From Balanoglossus misakiensis (Eukaryota; Hemichordata), in contig CM082579.2 of assembly GCA_040954595.2 (NCBI GenBank), positions 14,756,001 through 14,820,000 of the forward strand: DNA of 64,000 nucleotides. Direction: 5' to 3'. Under the pieces are notes generated by a model, which was not told the origin of the DNA, did no database searches, and saw only the letters and a list, made by a program, of their open reading frames with translations. Below, piece by piece: positions 11,210-23,095 of the stretch. The position numbers and the translations under genes are program-made. The stretch's first letter is position 1. Each line of letters begins with the position of its first letter.

Positions 11210-11942
11210 GGTGGCACTGCATGAAACCGTCGAGACTTTTTCAGAGGCCTATTTCTCATCAAAGACAAAGTTTAAACCCCCATAAACCATATATATTCTG
11301 GAAGCTGAGATTTTGAACTTTTGTTTGAGTTGCAAATATTATTGATCCCCGGAAATGGTGGCGATTTTGGGCGAAAAAAAACATTTTTTGATATTATGTC
11401 ATGAAATTTAAAATAGGTAAAAAAGTTGACCATGCATCATGCATCTTAATATGTCATTCGAAACTAAAGTACACGTGCAAAAAAACGCTAATTTTGTTTT
11501 GCGTTATCTGCTTCCATTGAGGAGTAACAGCGTTTGAAAGTTAGATTTTCTGAAAATTTGATCAAATTCACGGTGAGTTGTATTGAATCAGAGTTTATTC
11601 CCGCCAGGGACACTTTATCGACATACAAAACTAGCGTTTTGTTGGATGGGTCATACACAATTCCCTGTCAAAATTTGAGCAAATTCGGCCAATGCAGGGC
11701 GAAGCTATTTTAGTCCGAAGTTGTCAAAAGCAGCGAAAATGCAAACCGAGAAAAACGGCCATTTGCATTGTTGACACCTATTTGTTAAGCTGTGAACTCA
11801 TTCAGAAAAGTGCTATTTGGGGGTGATTGTGCACCATTTCCGCCAAGACGTATTAGTCAGGATGTGGGTGAGTATTAGGCCTACCGATTTATGTAAAAAA
11901 GTAAAATTTGGCAAAAATCACAACTTTTCATGCAATGCCACC
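11210..11942. mobile_element. 733-bp TIR element with TTAA target duplication
   Basis: The left end GGTGGCACTGCATGAAA is preceded by TTAA (11206-11209). The right end is its inverted match, TTTCATGCAATGCCACC, followed by TTAA (11943-11946). The TIR is 17 bp with one mismatch. A TTAA target duplication is the hallmark of piggyBac-superfamily insertions. At this size, with no long reading frame, it is non-autonomous. The interior has no other recognised content. Confidence 0.82.
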
Positions 11943-13359
11943 TTAATTGTCTCTGCTGATGCCAGAGATTGAAAAAGAATCCTACAAGTTAGGATTTTCA
12001 GAAACAATGATAGCTATTTCTATTACTGTTTGTAAACAAAAATGTGATGTTCACCGCCTTGTTTTCAGAAAAGTATTTACATAAATGTTTTTCCATAGAG
12101 TTAACACAGACATTGGCAGCCATCTTGAATTTCAAAAACTGCAACAATATCTCCAATGCAACAAATCTGCAAATTGTACTATTTGACACCTGACTTAGGT
12201 CAAGGGGTTTCAGAGATGATGACTACTCTTCAGACTCAGACAAAATAATAATGCAATATTCAGCGGAATTTCAAAAGCATTGACTAAGATCACCAAGGGA
12301 CAATTCATACCAAAGATCAAAACAATTAGACGTACCTATTTTAAAGATCATTATGAAAACTTTACAGATTCGGTTATAATGTAAATAAAAGTAGATCACC
12401 CCTGTGGACATGGCAATCAGACATGCATATTCTGACAAGATTTTTTGTTTGTACAAAAAGGCAACTGTCTCCAAAATACAAAATTACAGATTATGTCACA
12501 TACCTCAGGGAGATCAATACTAAATTTCAGAGAAAATTTCCCCCCAAATATGCAAATTTCACCATATTTTGAAGAAACAACTTGTGTCATACCTAGAAAC
12601 CTGCATAGTCAAAGTAATCTACGAGCTTAGCTTTTTTCTTCCAAAAACAGCAAAAAACTTGTTCCAAACTACAAATATGCAGAATTCAACACAATTTGAA
12701 CACACATTACTTCGCCACCCCAAGAAACCTGCACACCAATTTTAAAAGCACTTGCGCCAGTGATTTCAGAAAAGAAAAATGTTGACAGACATAGGATGAC
12801 TGAACATCTATCTACCTGTCAGATAACTTTTGCAGTGCTGAGAGCAGAGCTAGAGATTGGTGTTGTCTTTTTACATTTTAAATCATCACACTTTGCTACT
12901 CAAAGCTACTATTCTGCTATGCTTGAGAAATGACTTGGGACCATTTTTGGCAAACAATAGTCACTAATCTTCCTCAGTTTATAGTACAATGTACCTACAC
13001 TGTTTTAGTAATGTACTGAAAATGTTCAGACTATTTCTTGTGTCTGCATATGTCTTTAGTACAGAAGAATAATCTATCCGGTTGTCATTTCTCTGTTTAT
13101 TCAGAAATAAACTAGTCTGGGTTGCAACAGTAAAAATTTTAAAATATTCATACCATTTCTGAAGGATGTTCAAAACCAATACCTATGTGAAGCATTATAT
13201 CAAATTTGCTGGGTAACTGTGGATTTATAACTTTTGCTAATTACAGTGCTAACTCACACTGGATGATTCGACGGTAATTTTAGATTCATATGAAGATTTT
13301 TTACCAATAATGTTGAAAAATACAAACAAATGCATCAAAAATAGAAAATCAAAATTAGC

Positions 13360-13912
13360 TCAAAACATACAGGACTGTATGAGGTAGGCATAAGGTACTT
13401 GCATACCAATTTCCAAATCAATCTGACCAGCAGTTGTTGAATTTTGCGAGTTTTGACCAATTTCACATTTTCCAGCTAATTTGCATATATTTGGTAATGA
13501 CATTTTCATGTTAACAAACTCCAATCTACAGCCCAGCCTGCATCTGCACACCAAATATCGAGGTGATATGCACAACGGTTTTCAAGTTTTAGATGTGGAC
13601 GGACATACAGACATACATCCATACAAACAGACAGACATACTGTAAAACACTTTATTTTCGCGAGCAATTAATTTTCGCCAAATACGCGAGAGCCAAAATA
13701 ACGTGAAAATAAAAAGTCGCATAAATTGTTTTTGAAGATAACGATGCAGTGAATGAAATAAGAGAACGCGAAAATTAATACTCGCGAAACAGTGGCCTCT
13801 CTCTCGATATCGCGAAAAATTTAACTCGCGAAAATACAGTACATCCATACATAAATACAGACGCAACTGATTCCATAAGGCCCATGGTACATACCATATG
13901 GGACCTAAAAAC
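13360..13912 (+). mobile_element. Hairpin-CTAA family copy (with nested TA-MITE)
   Basis: It carries the ordered 3' modules: ACATACAGGACTGTATGAGG, GCTAATTTGCATATATTTGG, GCCTGCATCTGCACACCAAA, GGACGGACATACAGACATAC, then the terminal inverted repeat CATAAGGCCCATGGTACATA with CCATATGGGACCTAAA. Its microsatellite is split by the TA-flanked MITE at 13640-13839. Confidence 0.75.
13640..13839. mobile_element. 200-bp TA-flanked MITE (Tc1/mariner-type target)
   Basis: The ends CTGTAAAACACTTTATTTTC and TCGCGAAAATACAG are imperfect inverted repeats and are flanked by TA at 13638-13639 and 13840-13841. Removing the element and one TA rejoins ACAGACA-TA-CATCCATAC, which is what intact copies of the host repeat have here. 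That supports insertion with TA duplication. The interior is rich in TTCGCG/CGCGAA motifs. No transposase is present. Confidence 0.8.
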
Positions 13913-14559
13913 TGCAGAAGCTACACAAAACATTAATACTGAAAACATGGCAAACAGTTGTTGCTAACGGGGTTTTAAATCTCCCTTATAGATATTTTTG
14001 AACTCCCAATTTATGATTATTGACTGTTTGATTGATTAGTTGTTGCACAAATGATAGTATTATCAATGTAAATAATATCTGTGAGAAATTTCTTTTCATA
14101 TTTATTTGAATATGGATAGGGTAAGATGGGGGTTAAACAAAACTACATTTGTTCAAAAGTGGCAAAAACACAAATATGCAAAAATCACTATAATTGTACA
14201 CCATCTTACTTAAATCACTACAAGGAACATTCCTGTCAAAGTTCAAAGCAATCTGACAAGCGCTTTCAGACACAGCGAATTTGATAACCATCTACAAATA
14301 TATTTTTATTTTTTAAACAATTCTTTTACAACACCTTACTTGGGTTACCCCCCTAGGAATCTGCATTCTGAGCAAAAATTACAAAATTGCTCAAAATTAT
14401 AAATATACCAATTTCACAACAATTTGCAATTTGAACAAAAACTATGGCTTTCAGAAAGGAAGATTTTTCTTTACCAATAATGCAGTAAAAGACAAAACAA
14501 TAAAAATAGAAAATTCATAATATTAGCTCAAAACAAAACATACAGGACTGTATGGCATT

Positions 14560-15310
14560 TATTGACATTTATAAGAATATGGACAGGGTATGATAGGGGG
14601 GGGGGAATTATAAATTCCAAGGGGGTCATCAATTTTTTGTCATAGCTTTTTGGGGCCATAGAAAAAATAACCTAAAAAGTAGGAAATCCTACGTCCCCCT
14701 AAGCTTTCATTCTGGCCAACAACTTTTTATGAAGGCTTCTGCAGTTGTTAAAAACAGATTGCCTGCTATGTTAGACTATCAATCTATAGAGGGGATGAAA
14801 AATGTCCTTTTGTCAAGTGTCTGGATTTTGATAACTTCAACAGGTAAAAATATATTTGTAGATGTTTATCAAATTCGCTATGTCTGAAACAGTATGCTTG
14901 CAAATGTATTAATATAGTCAGATAATATGAATAGTGAAGATAGCAAAACAAACAGGTTTATGCTTATAGCCATAACTTCTATTAGTGATGTACATGTTGT
15001 ACTTAGCAAATAATTGTTATGATCAACTTGGTTTTTATTGCACAAGATCTTTTTATTGCATCCATGTTTCGTTTCATTCTGGATAATAGTCTGTCTAAAT
15101 AAGTTAACAGGCTTGATGAGGGTTATTTTAAACAGTGTTCTCAAAAAACCTGCAATGTCATGCCCTATATTTATAAAGTTGAGGAGAGGTTGTATTCCTA
15201 GCAGGATGTTGAAATCATTGGAGGACAAACCCTGCAAGTACCAAAAGTTGCTGGGTGTTATAAATGTTTGAGTAACCCCCCCCCCCCCCTTCCCCAATAA
15301 CACAATATAT
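14560..15310. other. A-specific insertion with no counterpart in copy B
   Basis: Begins with a G-tract (TAGGGGGGGGGGGAATTA) and ends near a C-tract (15280-15293). A 141-codon frame on the minus strand (14878-15303) overlaps a plus-strand frame. I see no domain, signal or splice context, so I leave it uncalled. Confidence 0.5.
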
Positions 15311-15599
15311 ACTAAAACATTTTTACAACATCTTACTCAGTTTACCCTTAGGAATATGCCTACCAAATCAATCTGGCATGCAGTTTTAAAGAAAAAAAAA
15401 TGACCAAAAGTGGCAAAAATTGCTCAAAATTAAAATATGCAAATTTTTCAACAATTTGAACAAAACTTTGGTTACTCAGACAACCATTAGAAGCTTCATA
15501 CTAAAATTCAAAGAATGAGGCCTATAACTTTAAGAAATGATGATTTCTTTACCAATAATGTGGAATAATACAAAAAATGCATAAAAGATTTTTGGCATA

Positions 15600-15935
15600 A
15601 AAAATTAAAAATCGATCATATTAGCTCAAAACATACAGGACTGTTTGAGGTAGACATAAGGTACATGCATACTGATTTTCAAATGAATGTGACCAGTGGT
15701 TGTTGAGTTTGAGTTTTGACCAATTTCACATTTTCCTAGCTAATTTGCATATTTTTGGCAATGACAGCTTCATTTGAACAAACTCCAATCTTCAGCCTGG
15801 CCTGCATCTACACACCAAATATCGAGGTCATATGCCCAGCGGTTTTCAAGTTTGTGATGTGGACGGACATACAGACATACATACATACATCCACCGATAT
15901 CATAAGGTCCCATGGTAAAGCAAATGGGACCTTAC
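15600..15935 (+). mobile_element. Hairpin-CTAA family copy
   Basis: Contains ACATACAGGACTGT, GCTAATTTGCATATTTTTGG, GGCCTGCATCTACACACCAA, GTGGACGGACATACAGACAT and the terminal hairpin arms AAGGTCCCATGGTAAAGC and AAATGGGACCTT. It is followed at once by the next copy. Confidence 0.78.
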
Positions 15936-16430
15936 AAAACTATGATAACTCAGATCACCTATGAAGCTTCATACTAAATTTCAAATAAGTCAGCTGATCA
16001 ATTCCAGAAAAGCAGATTTTCTACCGATAATGTGGAAAGAGACAAAAAATACATAAAAAATCGAAAATTCACATTAGCTCACAACATATAGAACTGTGTG
16101 AGGTTAACATAACTTACAGGAATACCAATTTTCAATTTTGAAAGCAATTTGCTCAGTAGTTGTCGAGTTCCCGAGTTTGGACGAATTTGACACTTTCCCA
16201 GCTAATTTGCATATTTTGGCAATGACAACTTCATTTTGACAACTCCCACTTAATGCCCTGCCTGCATCTCCACACTAAATATCAAGGTCACATGCCAGTG
16301 GTTTCCAAGTGTTTGATATTGATAGACATACAGACAAACATCCATACAGACATCCATATATACAGGTGCAACTGATCCCATAAGGTCCCATGGTATAAAT
16401 ACATATACCTGCACCAAATGGGACCTAATA
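15936..16430 (+). mobile_element. Hairpin-CTAA family copy
   Basis: Includes GAAGCTTCATACTAAATTTC, CAGCTAATTTGCATATTTTG, CCTGCATCTCCACACTAAAT, ACAGACAAACATCCATACAG, then AAGGTCCCATGGTATAAATA pairing with ACCAAATGGGACCTAATAA. It marks the left boundary of the non-repetitive part of copy A. Confidence 0.78.
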
Positions 16431-17125
16431 ATTCTGATAAAATGCCTACATAGTAAGTTTAAAAACCAATTGTACCTTCAACGTCCTTGGACAACAATGG
16501 CTAATATTACTTGCCAAGGGCGACTAGAATTTTGGGGGCCTGATGCAATTCTGATACATGTACTTCATGATTTAGAGATATTGTGAAAATCCTGTCAACC
16601 GAATTACAGGGAAATCAGATTTTCCATGTAAAATCATATCACCCAAAAATGTCAAGTGTCGAAAATAATTTTGAAACAAAAAGTCTACTCAAAATCATAC
16701 CAAAATTTAAATTTTAAAGCAGTACGTTAGGCAAGCAATTTGAGAATGAAGAAACTTACAAAAAAATTATAAATTGAAAATAACTTACAAATGCCGTACA
16801 CAAACTTACAATCACTACCATATTACTGTACAAGTTAAAAGGACATTGTACCAGCAGAGACATTGCGATCGAGCAATCCCCAAGATATACATGACATGGT
16901 CTAATTACAAATATTGAATATGTAAAATAGGTACACAACACTTCCATTCTTTCAGTACAGTCAGCTGCTTGTTAACAATAGGCATGTAGCTATTTCATCA
17001 AATTTACAGCCCAAGTCATGCCTATACAATTCTCCCTTAAGCTACCCTAAGTGAGTGATGAAAATCTCATATGGTCGACAATTGATGGCCGATTTTTGCC
17101 ATGTTAAAGAAATGGGAGTTCATAA

Positions 17126-17918
17126 GGCTGCATTCACAAACACCTCTGGAGAGGGGGGGGGGGGGGGGCAGGAGAATTGAGCGGGGGGGGGGATTTGAAA
17201 AATTGAAGGTATGTAAGGGGGGATTTGAAATAATTTAGGGACTGAAAGGGGGGACTTGAAAACTTTGACGACTAAATATTTATTTTGAGTCCACAAAAAT
17301 GCAGTTTCGCGCCCTTTATTTTACACCCCCTCCCACACCCACCCCCCTCCATTCATCAACACCTTTCAATCATTAACTGGTTTATCTAGTGTCCCATGTC
17401 AGGGGACTTGCCCCCACCCCATGATAACTTTGAGCGGCGACGGTTAAATTTATCCTCCCCAACATACTGGTAGTTGAGTTAATTTGCTTTTGCCGGGTTC
17501 ATAAAAATGCAGCTTTGAGCTCTGTATTTTATAAAATTTTCTTACGTGGGAGGGGGACACCCCTTCCCACACCCACCCCCTTCAATTCCCGGTTTACAAT
17601 GTCTCCCAACACAGAATACAAATACTTAAAAAATAAAAACCATGTTCAGTTTTAATACCCACTGATGAGGGGAAACATCAGTTTCAAAGTCTTTTCATGG
17701 GAGCGCTGTTTTTCTTTTTTACAAGATAGATAAGTGATGTGTTTTGCTCTGTGAAAGAAAATGGGGGGGGGATTTTAAAATTTTGGCAGTTCAGAAGGGG
17801 GTGGGGGATTTGAAAATATTTCGGGTTGTGTACAGGGGGGGGGGGGCATGTGAAAATTAGCAGTAAAAAAATTGAATTCTCCCCCCCCCCCCATCCAGAG
17901 GTGTTTGTGAATGGAGCC
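17126..17918. mobile_element. 793-bp TIR element, TAA target, precise empty site in copy B
   Basis: The termini GGCTGCATTCACAAACACCT and AGGTGTTTGTGAATGGAGCC are inverted repeats (about 26 bp, extending to CTCTGGA) flanked by TAA at 17123-17125 and 17919-17921. The allelic region of copy B (24434-24436) reads TTCATAAGCTAAA with a single TAA and no insert. A TAA/TWA duplication with GG-to-CC ends fits PIF/Harbinger-type elements (established feature of that superfamily). The interior is G-rich next to one end and C-rich next to the other, with no coding capacity seen. Confidence 0.85.
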
Positions 17919-18352
17919 TAAGCTAAAGCTAAAGTGATAATGGGTCATAACAGACAAAATAACAAAATGTGAAAAACATTTAATGAGTTTAATATGCTAA
18001 CTACGGAGACAGACATGTTTGACCAAAGCATGAAATACACAAAATGTATCATTTCTTCCACCTCTTACTACAGTGGGTTGTAGACTTTTCGCCCAGAATG
18101 CAATGTGATTTGACCCCCTAGCGCAAAGTGAAAACCTATTTAAGGCAGCCAGAATTTTCTGCATAGTATGACGGAAACATTTGTAAAGTCATGGCTAGCG
18201 TGGGCTGGTAAGTTTATATGGGGCTCTCCATGATAACCAGTTGTGGCTTAATACCACCACCATAATTTTGAAAGGGCGACTTCACTATTTGATGGGAAAA
18301 GGTAGCCTTTACAAACAAGCTATGGAGCATGTATACAGCAAGTTGTGCTTAC

Positions 18353-18425
18353 CGGAAAGCGGTCTTGGATCAGGCCTAGGTATTCTCTTCCTCCTCCGGC
18401 ATACGTTGAAATGCTGTGTTTAAGA
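18353..18425 (-). other. Exon-like cassette type II, copy A (73 nt)
   Basis: On the minus strand the segment is bounded by the acceptor TTTGATTCACAG and the donor GTAAGC, with a branch-point-like TTACTAAT upstream in the intron. The counterpart at 25090-25162 is identical over the cassette, while surrounding intron-like DNA has diverged. Only one frame is free of stops (24 codons, beginning LKHSISTYAGGGREY). Spliced in phase 0 to the candidate first exon it would stop at once. It may be an exon of a non-coding RNA or an untranslated exon. The core carries GGAGGAGGAAGAGAAT, which is inverted relative to the type I cassette. Confidence 0.5.
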
Positions 18426-19602
18426 CTGTGAATCAAATATATGCTTATCAATTAGTAACCAATCAACCTTGCTTTAGAATTATTTGGGCCATACTAATTA
18501 GTGAAAATATGCAAAACATGGTATAATATAGGGTCAGACTGTGCTGCGATAATGTACGTGGAATACGAATCAGAGAAATCTGTAACAGCGATCTTGAAAC
18601 TCCATTTACATCAGTACTGCAGTAAAGTGGTCCACATGGGTATACCACAAACATGGCAGTTAGGTGACAAGTGAAACTGACATCATATCTGTAAACGACA
18701 GGTGTACACACACTTTGACATCTACGTAACACTGTACAATGATTTCTTAATGTTTGTTGTGAAAATGAAACTTACATTTGATCCACCTCACTTTTCATAC
18801 AACTGGTTAGCGCAAGAATGTAAATTGTTGGCAATTATAAAACATTTATTTTACTATAGAAAAGTAAGCCTTTACATTTAAACTTTGAATATCAGTATAC
18901 TAAAATGTTTCAAACGTGGCTGTCAGTATATCTCATGGCATGGTGGCAGAAGTACATGTTGTTACCAGGGAAGACACATTGAACATAGACAAGCGCACTA
19001 GTCGCTTGGTGATTTTTCATCTAGATTCTCAAAACTTTCTGTGCATTTGGTAGCTTTGAGCAAGTTTCTGGTACTGAGCTGAGTTTCGAATTTGGAACTG
19101 GGCTGCTTTGGCTTTGATTACCATGGGCCAATATGATCTTATGCACACATTTTTGAAAAAAACTCCAGCCTGTTTGTGTCGTGATCTATATTTTTCTTTG
19201 TGGCCTAAGGTATTGTTTTATTTCACTATAAACAACATTACTTTCCTTCATGTGTCTATATATAATAATAGATCTCTTAGCCAGTTTGATGAAGCATAGT
19301 GTTGGACTAGCACACTTTCAGCCAAAATTACGGTATCTCCCCGTGTATTGGTATGGGAGTAATTTCTAGCTATATGGTTAAGGAAATGCATCCAAATTTA
19401 ATTTATGCTTCACATGAAGATTTGAACTTGACCATTTAATTCATGTCATCACGATCATATCACAGGCAACCGAGGCTAGAATTCGAAGGAAAAAAGTATT
19501 GATAACTGGAAGGTGTAAATTAGTTCGTAGACATACATTGTTTCCTATTGTTTCGGTTGTGCCACGCCCGATAAAAGCAAATATACAGCAAGTCATGCTT
19601 AC

Positions 19603-19677
19603 CATTGAGCGGTCTTAAACTCGCCCCCGACGAGGAAGAGAATCCCGAGTTGAAATGCAGACAATTTCAGGCAGCAT
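19603..19677 (-). other. Exon-like cassette type I, copy A (75 nt)
   Basis: Minus-strand segment with acceptor TTTGATTCACAG, donor GTAAGC and a branch-point-like GGTTACTAACTT about 20-30 nt before the acceptor. The counterpart at 26090-26164 differs at about four of 75 positions. Phase 0 gives 20 codons starting MLPE and then TAA; another frame stays open (CCLKLSAFQLGILFLV). No protein family is recognised. It shares its boundaries with the type II cassettes but has the core in opposite orientation. Confidence 0.5.
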
Positions 19678-20149
19678 CTGTGAATCAAATAGATATAGAA
19701 GTTAGTAACCAGTCATAGTAGCTCTAAGTTGGGTGTAAAAGTCTAAGTTGGGTGTACTAACTCTCCTTGTTAACAGTAACTTTCAAAGAAACTGAGCAAT
19801 TGGTTAAAAAGATTTGCTATCCAAAAACAAAGAAATTTACAACAAACTACCTAAATATTGACAACCAGAATTTAATCAAAGTTGCACATACATGTACATG
19901 TGTTATGAAATTGTTAACTAACTTCCAAAGCAATCAGGAACCAGATATTAACTGAATATGCTCACGTGCAGTACTGTGATTGGTTGACAGAATAACAAGA
20001 TTAGAAAAACCAGTTTTAAACCATTTTGGTTTATAGTGTATATGGTGTAAGGGTTGTGTGTTGCACCATTGTGAAATGTAAACATGTTTGTGGAATTGTT
20101 GCCTTGTCAATTTTTGTAAGGGGTTATGAGTCATGTACCCCATCCTGAA

Positions 20150-21082
20150 CTGCATAAAAATAATAAGTCTATGGAATTCTAAAACTCTTTGATCAAAAAT
20201 GGCAAGAAATATACCAAAAAGTATGAATATTTCACCAGATTTCAACAAATCTGATTTCTGTTCATGCCTAAGAACCTCTTTAACAAGTTTCAATAAGGTA
20301 GACATTTTGGCAAACAACAGGAAATTCAGACAAATCTGACTGATATCACATATATGAATTCCCATTCAAAGTTTCCAACCAATTGGACTTGTGGTATTAC
20401 CGAAGACTATTTGGCCAAACCCTGCAGAAATTCCCAAAAAATACAATTATGCAAATTTCATTACAATTTGATCATATCTGACTGAGATCACCCCTAGAAA
20501 CCCAAATACAAAGTATCAAAACAATTGCACCTACATTTCACAGGATTGGATTTTTTGGCAAAAACAGGAAATATTGCCCAAAAATGCATTTTTGCAAATT
20601 TCACCACCGTTTGCACAAATGTGATTCAGGTAAGCCCTATGAACCTCCATACCAAGTTTCCAATCAATTGGACATGTAATTTCAGAGAAAAATTTTTTTT
20701 AACAAAACTGCAGAAAATTCCCCCAAAAATTCATAAAAAATAGGAAACGCCAGATACTGACTCCACCTGAACAAAATCATACGAGGTCTTCCCAAAGTAC
20801 TTGCACACCAATGCACGCCAATTTTTAACTTAATCTGATCCGCTGTTATTAAGTTTTTCAATTTTGACTATTTGAACATTTTTCCAGTTAATACCAGTAT
20901 GCATTTTTTCGCAATAACAATTTCTATGTACACACTAAATATCAGTAGTTTCAAGTTTTTGATGTTGATGGACATACACATACATACATCAATACATTAA
21001 GACGAAACTGATCCATTCACAAAATACATAATTCTGTATGAGGCACACATACAGACATACATAGCCGACGGACACCAACTTA
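20150..21082 (+). repeat. Degenerate internal-unit array of the hairpin-CTAA family
   Basis: Units of roughly 145-170 bp recur with the modules ATGCAAATTTCA, TCTGACTGAGATCACCCCTA, AAGTTTCCAATCAATTGGAC and TTTGGCAAAAACAGGAAAT. A 3' part with GGACATACACATACATACAT follows near 20970. The two longest frames here (minus 19934-20365 and plus 20525-20743) are repeat shadows. Confidence 0.75.
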
Positions 21083-22128
21083 TGCTATAAGCTGACATTT
21101 ATATACATGTTAGCCAAAAACCAAAATCAACCTCAAAATAGACATTAAAATATATTGCACCACCATGAGAAGACAAATTCATTTTTTGACAAATTTTCTG
21201 GGGCGTCATTGATATAGCATGGCATATTGTCAAAGTACGTAGGCTCTGTGATAAGATTCCATACACACAAAATGGTAACCTTGGAAGTCCAGCTGACGTA
21301 GTTATGCAATGGCGTCTCGTGTATTCCGTCGCCAAAAAATCATCGTAAACTAATTGATAGTCGGGGTCACAATTCAAGACGACTTTCTCTAAATTCTTTA
21401 TGAATGGATTAAATCGAAATCGAAATGTTGACGTATGACGTACGGAATGAGATCTGAACAGACATTCAATGTTATCATTCTCGCTCGATCACATATTGGG
21501 TAGGCCATCTAGCAATCGCTATATAGTATTGGCGATAACAGACTGTCTATAAACACACAAAACGGATTTTACTGTTGAGTGTGATCAACCGCCATGTTAT
21601 TTTTCTCTGAACAATAGACAAATAGAAAGCCTGGTGACATTTTGAGATTGACTGCGTGAGGACCACAATATGCGTGAATCATTTACGGTTTGTCTTGATG
21701 AATGGGTCACATCATAGTCATAACGCGGATTCGGCTGCACGCCAACTATCCGCCATATTGTCTCCACTAACTTACTCGTAAGTAGTTTCAAACTTCATTT
21801 GAAAAGAGTATTCGTCTGACGGTCCTGTAGATTAACAATTTACGCTCTATGAAGCAACTAAACAACGTTAGCTTCCTTGTGGATTCACGTAGGGAAGTTA
21901 TTCGTAACGACGGGTACAGCGTCTGAGCATGGACAGAACCACGGCAATATCGCCAGGAATGTCTCATTTCACAGCGCCCTCAAACAGTCGATCTCCTCAA
22001 ACTATCGTTTCCACTGGTCATATATGCAGCATTAACGAAAGCTCTCATAGACAGCCATGTAATAGAAAAATTAAAACTTTAATAACTTCATTAATATCAA
22101 AGCCACATCCACCAAAACCTTTCCAGTT
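21083..22128. other. Mixed non-repetitive DNA, no gene recognised
   Basis: Less AT-rich than its surroundings (CGATCAC, GCACGCCAACTATCCGCC and similar). Several short frames on both strands (for example minus 21099-21377 and minus 21597-21791) lack motifs or convincing splice sites. It may be the body of the element whose hairpin end is at 22129-22268. The left boundary, if so, could be near TATAAGCTGACATTT at 21086. Confidence 0.4.
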
Positions 22129-22268
22129 CTTGCCATATGATATCTGAACCTGTGTACTAAATTTGGTTGAAATCGGTTCAGCGGTTCTTGAGATATCGGG
22201 TATACAGACAGACACACACATACACAGACATCGCTAAACTATAAGCTCACGTGATTTTCAGGTGAGCT
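22129..22268 (+). mobile_element. 3' end of a second hairpin-CTAA family
   Basis: Contains TACTAAATTTGGTTGAAATC then GGTTCAGCGGTTCTTGAGAT, an ACAGACAGACACACACATAC tract, and a terminal hairpin AGCTCAC...GTGAGCT directly followed by AA, giving CTAA. The order of core, microsatellite and hairpin is the same as in the GGGACCTAA and GGTCCCCTAA families in this window, but the sequence is different. Confidence 0.65.
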
Positions 22269-22799
22269 AAAAATTGGGTTACCCCTAGGAATATTCCTAC
22301 CATATTTCAAAGCCATCAAAAAAGCAGTTTCAAAGAAAAACACATTTGTTCAAAAGTGGCAAAAACACAAATATGCAAACATCTCTATAATTGTACACCA
22401 TCTTACTTCAATCACTACAAGGAACATTCCTGCCAAAGTTCAAAGCAACCAGACAACGGTTTGAACGTTTTCAGAGAAAACAGTTTTTGACAAAGATTGC
22501 ATAAAATATCTCCAAATAAGACAAAGATGAAGTTTTAACCATTTTTAAGACATCTTACTTGGGTTACCCCTGGGAATCTGCCTACCAAATTGCAAAGCAT
22601 TCTGACCAAAATTGGCATAATTGCTCAAAATTATAAATATGCCTATTTTACAACAATCTGAACAAAAAATATGGTAACTCGGACCACCCATAGGAAGCTT
22701 CATACTAAATTTCGAAGGAGTCGGACTATCGCTTTCAGAAGTGAAGATTTTTTTTTATCAATAATGTGGAAAAAGACAAAAAAAATTAATAAACATTAG

Positions 22800-23095
22800 A
22801 AAATTCATAATATTAGCTCACAACATACAGGACTGTATGGGGTTCATTGACATACCAATCTGACCAGTGGTTGTCAAGTTTCTGACTTTTGACCAATTTC
22901 ACATTTACACAGGTAATATTTTGGCAATGACAATTTCATTTGAACAAAATCCCATCTACAGCCCCGCCTGCATCTACACACTAAATATGGAAGTGATATG
23001 CCCAGCGGTTTTCATCCATTCACTCATACATACAAATGCAACTGATTCCATAAGGTCCCAATCGTATATATGTACATAAACCAAATGGGACCTAA
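22800..23095 (+). mobile_element. Hairpin-CTAA family copy
   Basis: Ordered modules ACATACAGGACTGTATGGGG, CTGACCAGTGGTTGTCAAG, CCCGCCTGCATCTACACACT and the terminal arms AAGGTCCCAATCGTATATAT and AACCAAATGGGACCTAAAAA. Confidence 0.75.

Larger units (their letters stand above)
9380..16430 (+). repeat. Field of degenerate hairpin-CTAA family copies (left)
   Basis: Most of this interval is made of decayed copies of one family. Recurrent modules in order are GGTTACCCCTAGGAA, ACCAAATTTCAAAGCAAT, AATTGCTCAAAATTATAAAT, GAAGCTTCATACTAAATTTC, ACATACAGGACTGTATG, CAGCTAATTTGCATATTT, a (GACATACATACA)-type microsatellite and a terminal hairpin built on AAGGTCCCATGG and CCAAATGGGACCTAA. Inner modules repeat at roughly 140-170 bp. 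Open frames here have no protein signature. Confidence 0.85.
14140..19727 (+). repeat. Segmental duplication, copy A
   Basis: Direct copy of about 22320-26214. Shared landmarks in order: TTTGTTCAAAAGTGGCAAAA; GTACACCATCTTACTT; CTTCAACGTCCTTGGACAAC; GAATTTTGGGGGCCTGATGC; GAGATATTGTGAAAATCC (B has GAGATATGATGAAAATCC); AAAGTCATGGCTAGC; the exon-like cassettes at 18353 and 19603; TTAGCCAGTTTGATGAAGC; AGTTAGTAACCAGTCATAG. Relative to B, copy A has extra DNA at about 14560-15300, a TIR element at 17126-17918 and unique sequence at about 18540-19155. Confidence 0.88.

Noticed and set aside
14878-15303. 141-codon minus-strand frame with hydrophobic stretches
   Set aside because: It lies in a copy-A-specific insertion between G- and C-tracts, overlaps a plus-strand frame, and has no recognisable domain, splice signal or start context.
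18353-18425. Identifying the cassettes as U1 or another spliceosomal snRNA because of the GCTTACC motif
   Set aside because: GCTTACC on the plus strand is the reverse complement of a GTAAGC donor. The rest has no U1 loops, Sm site or 3' stem.
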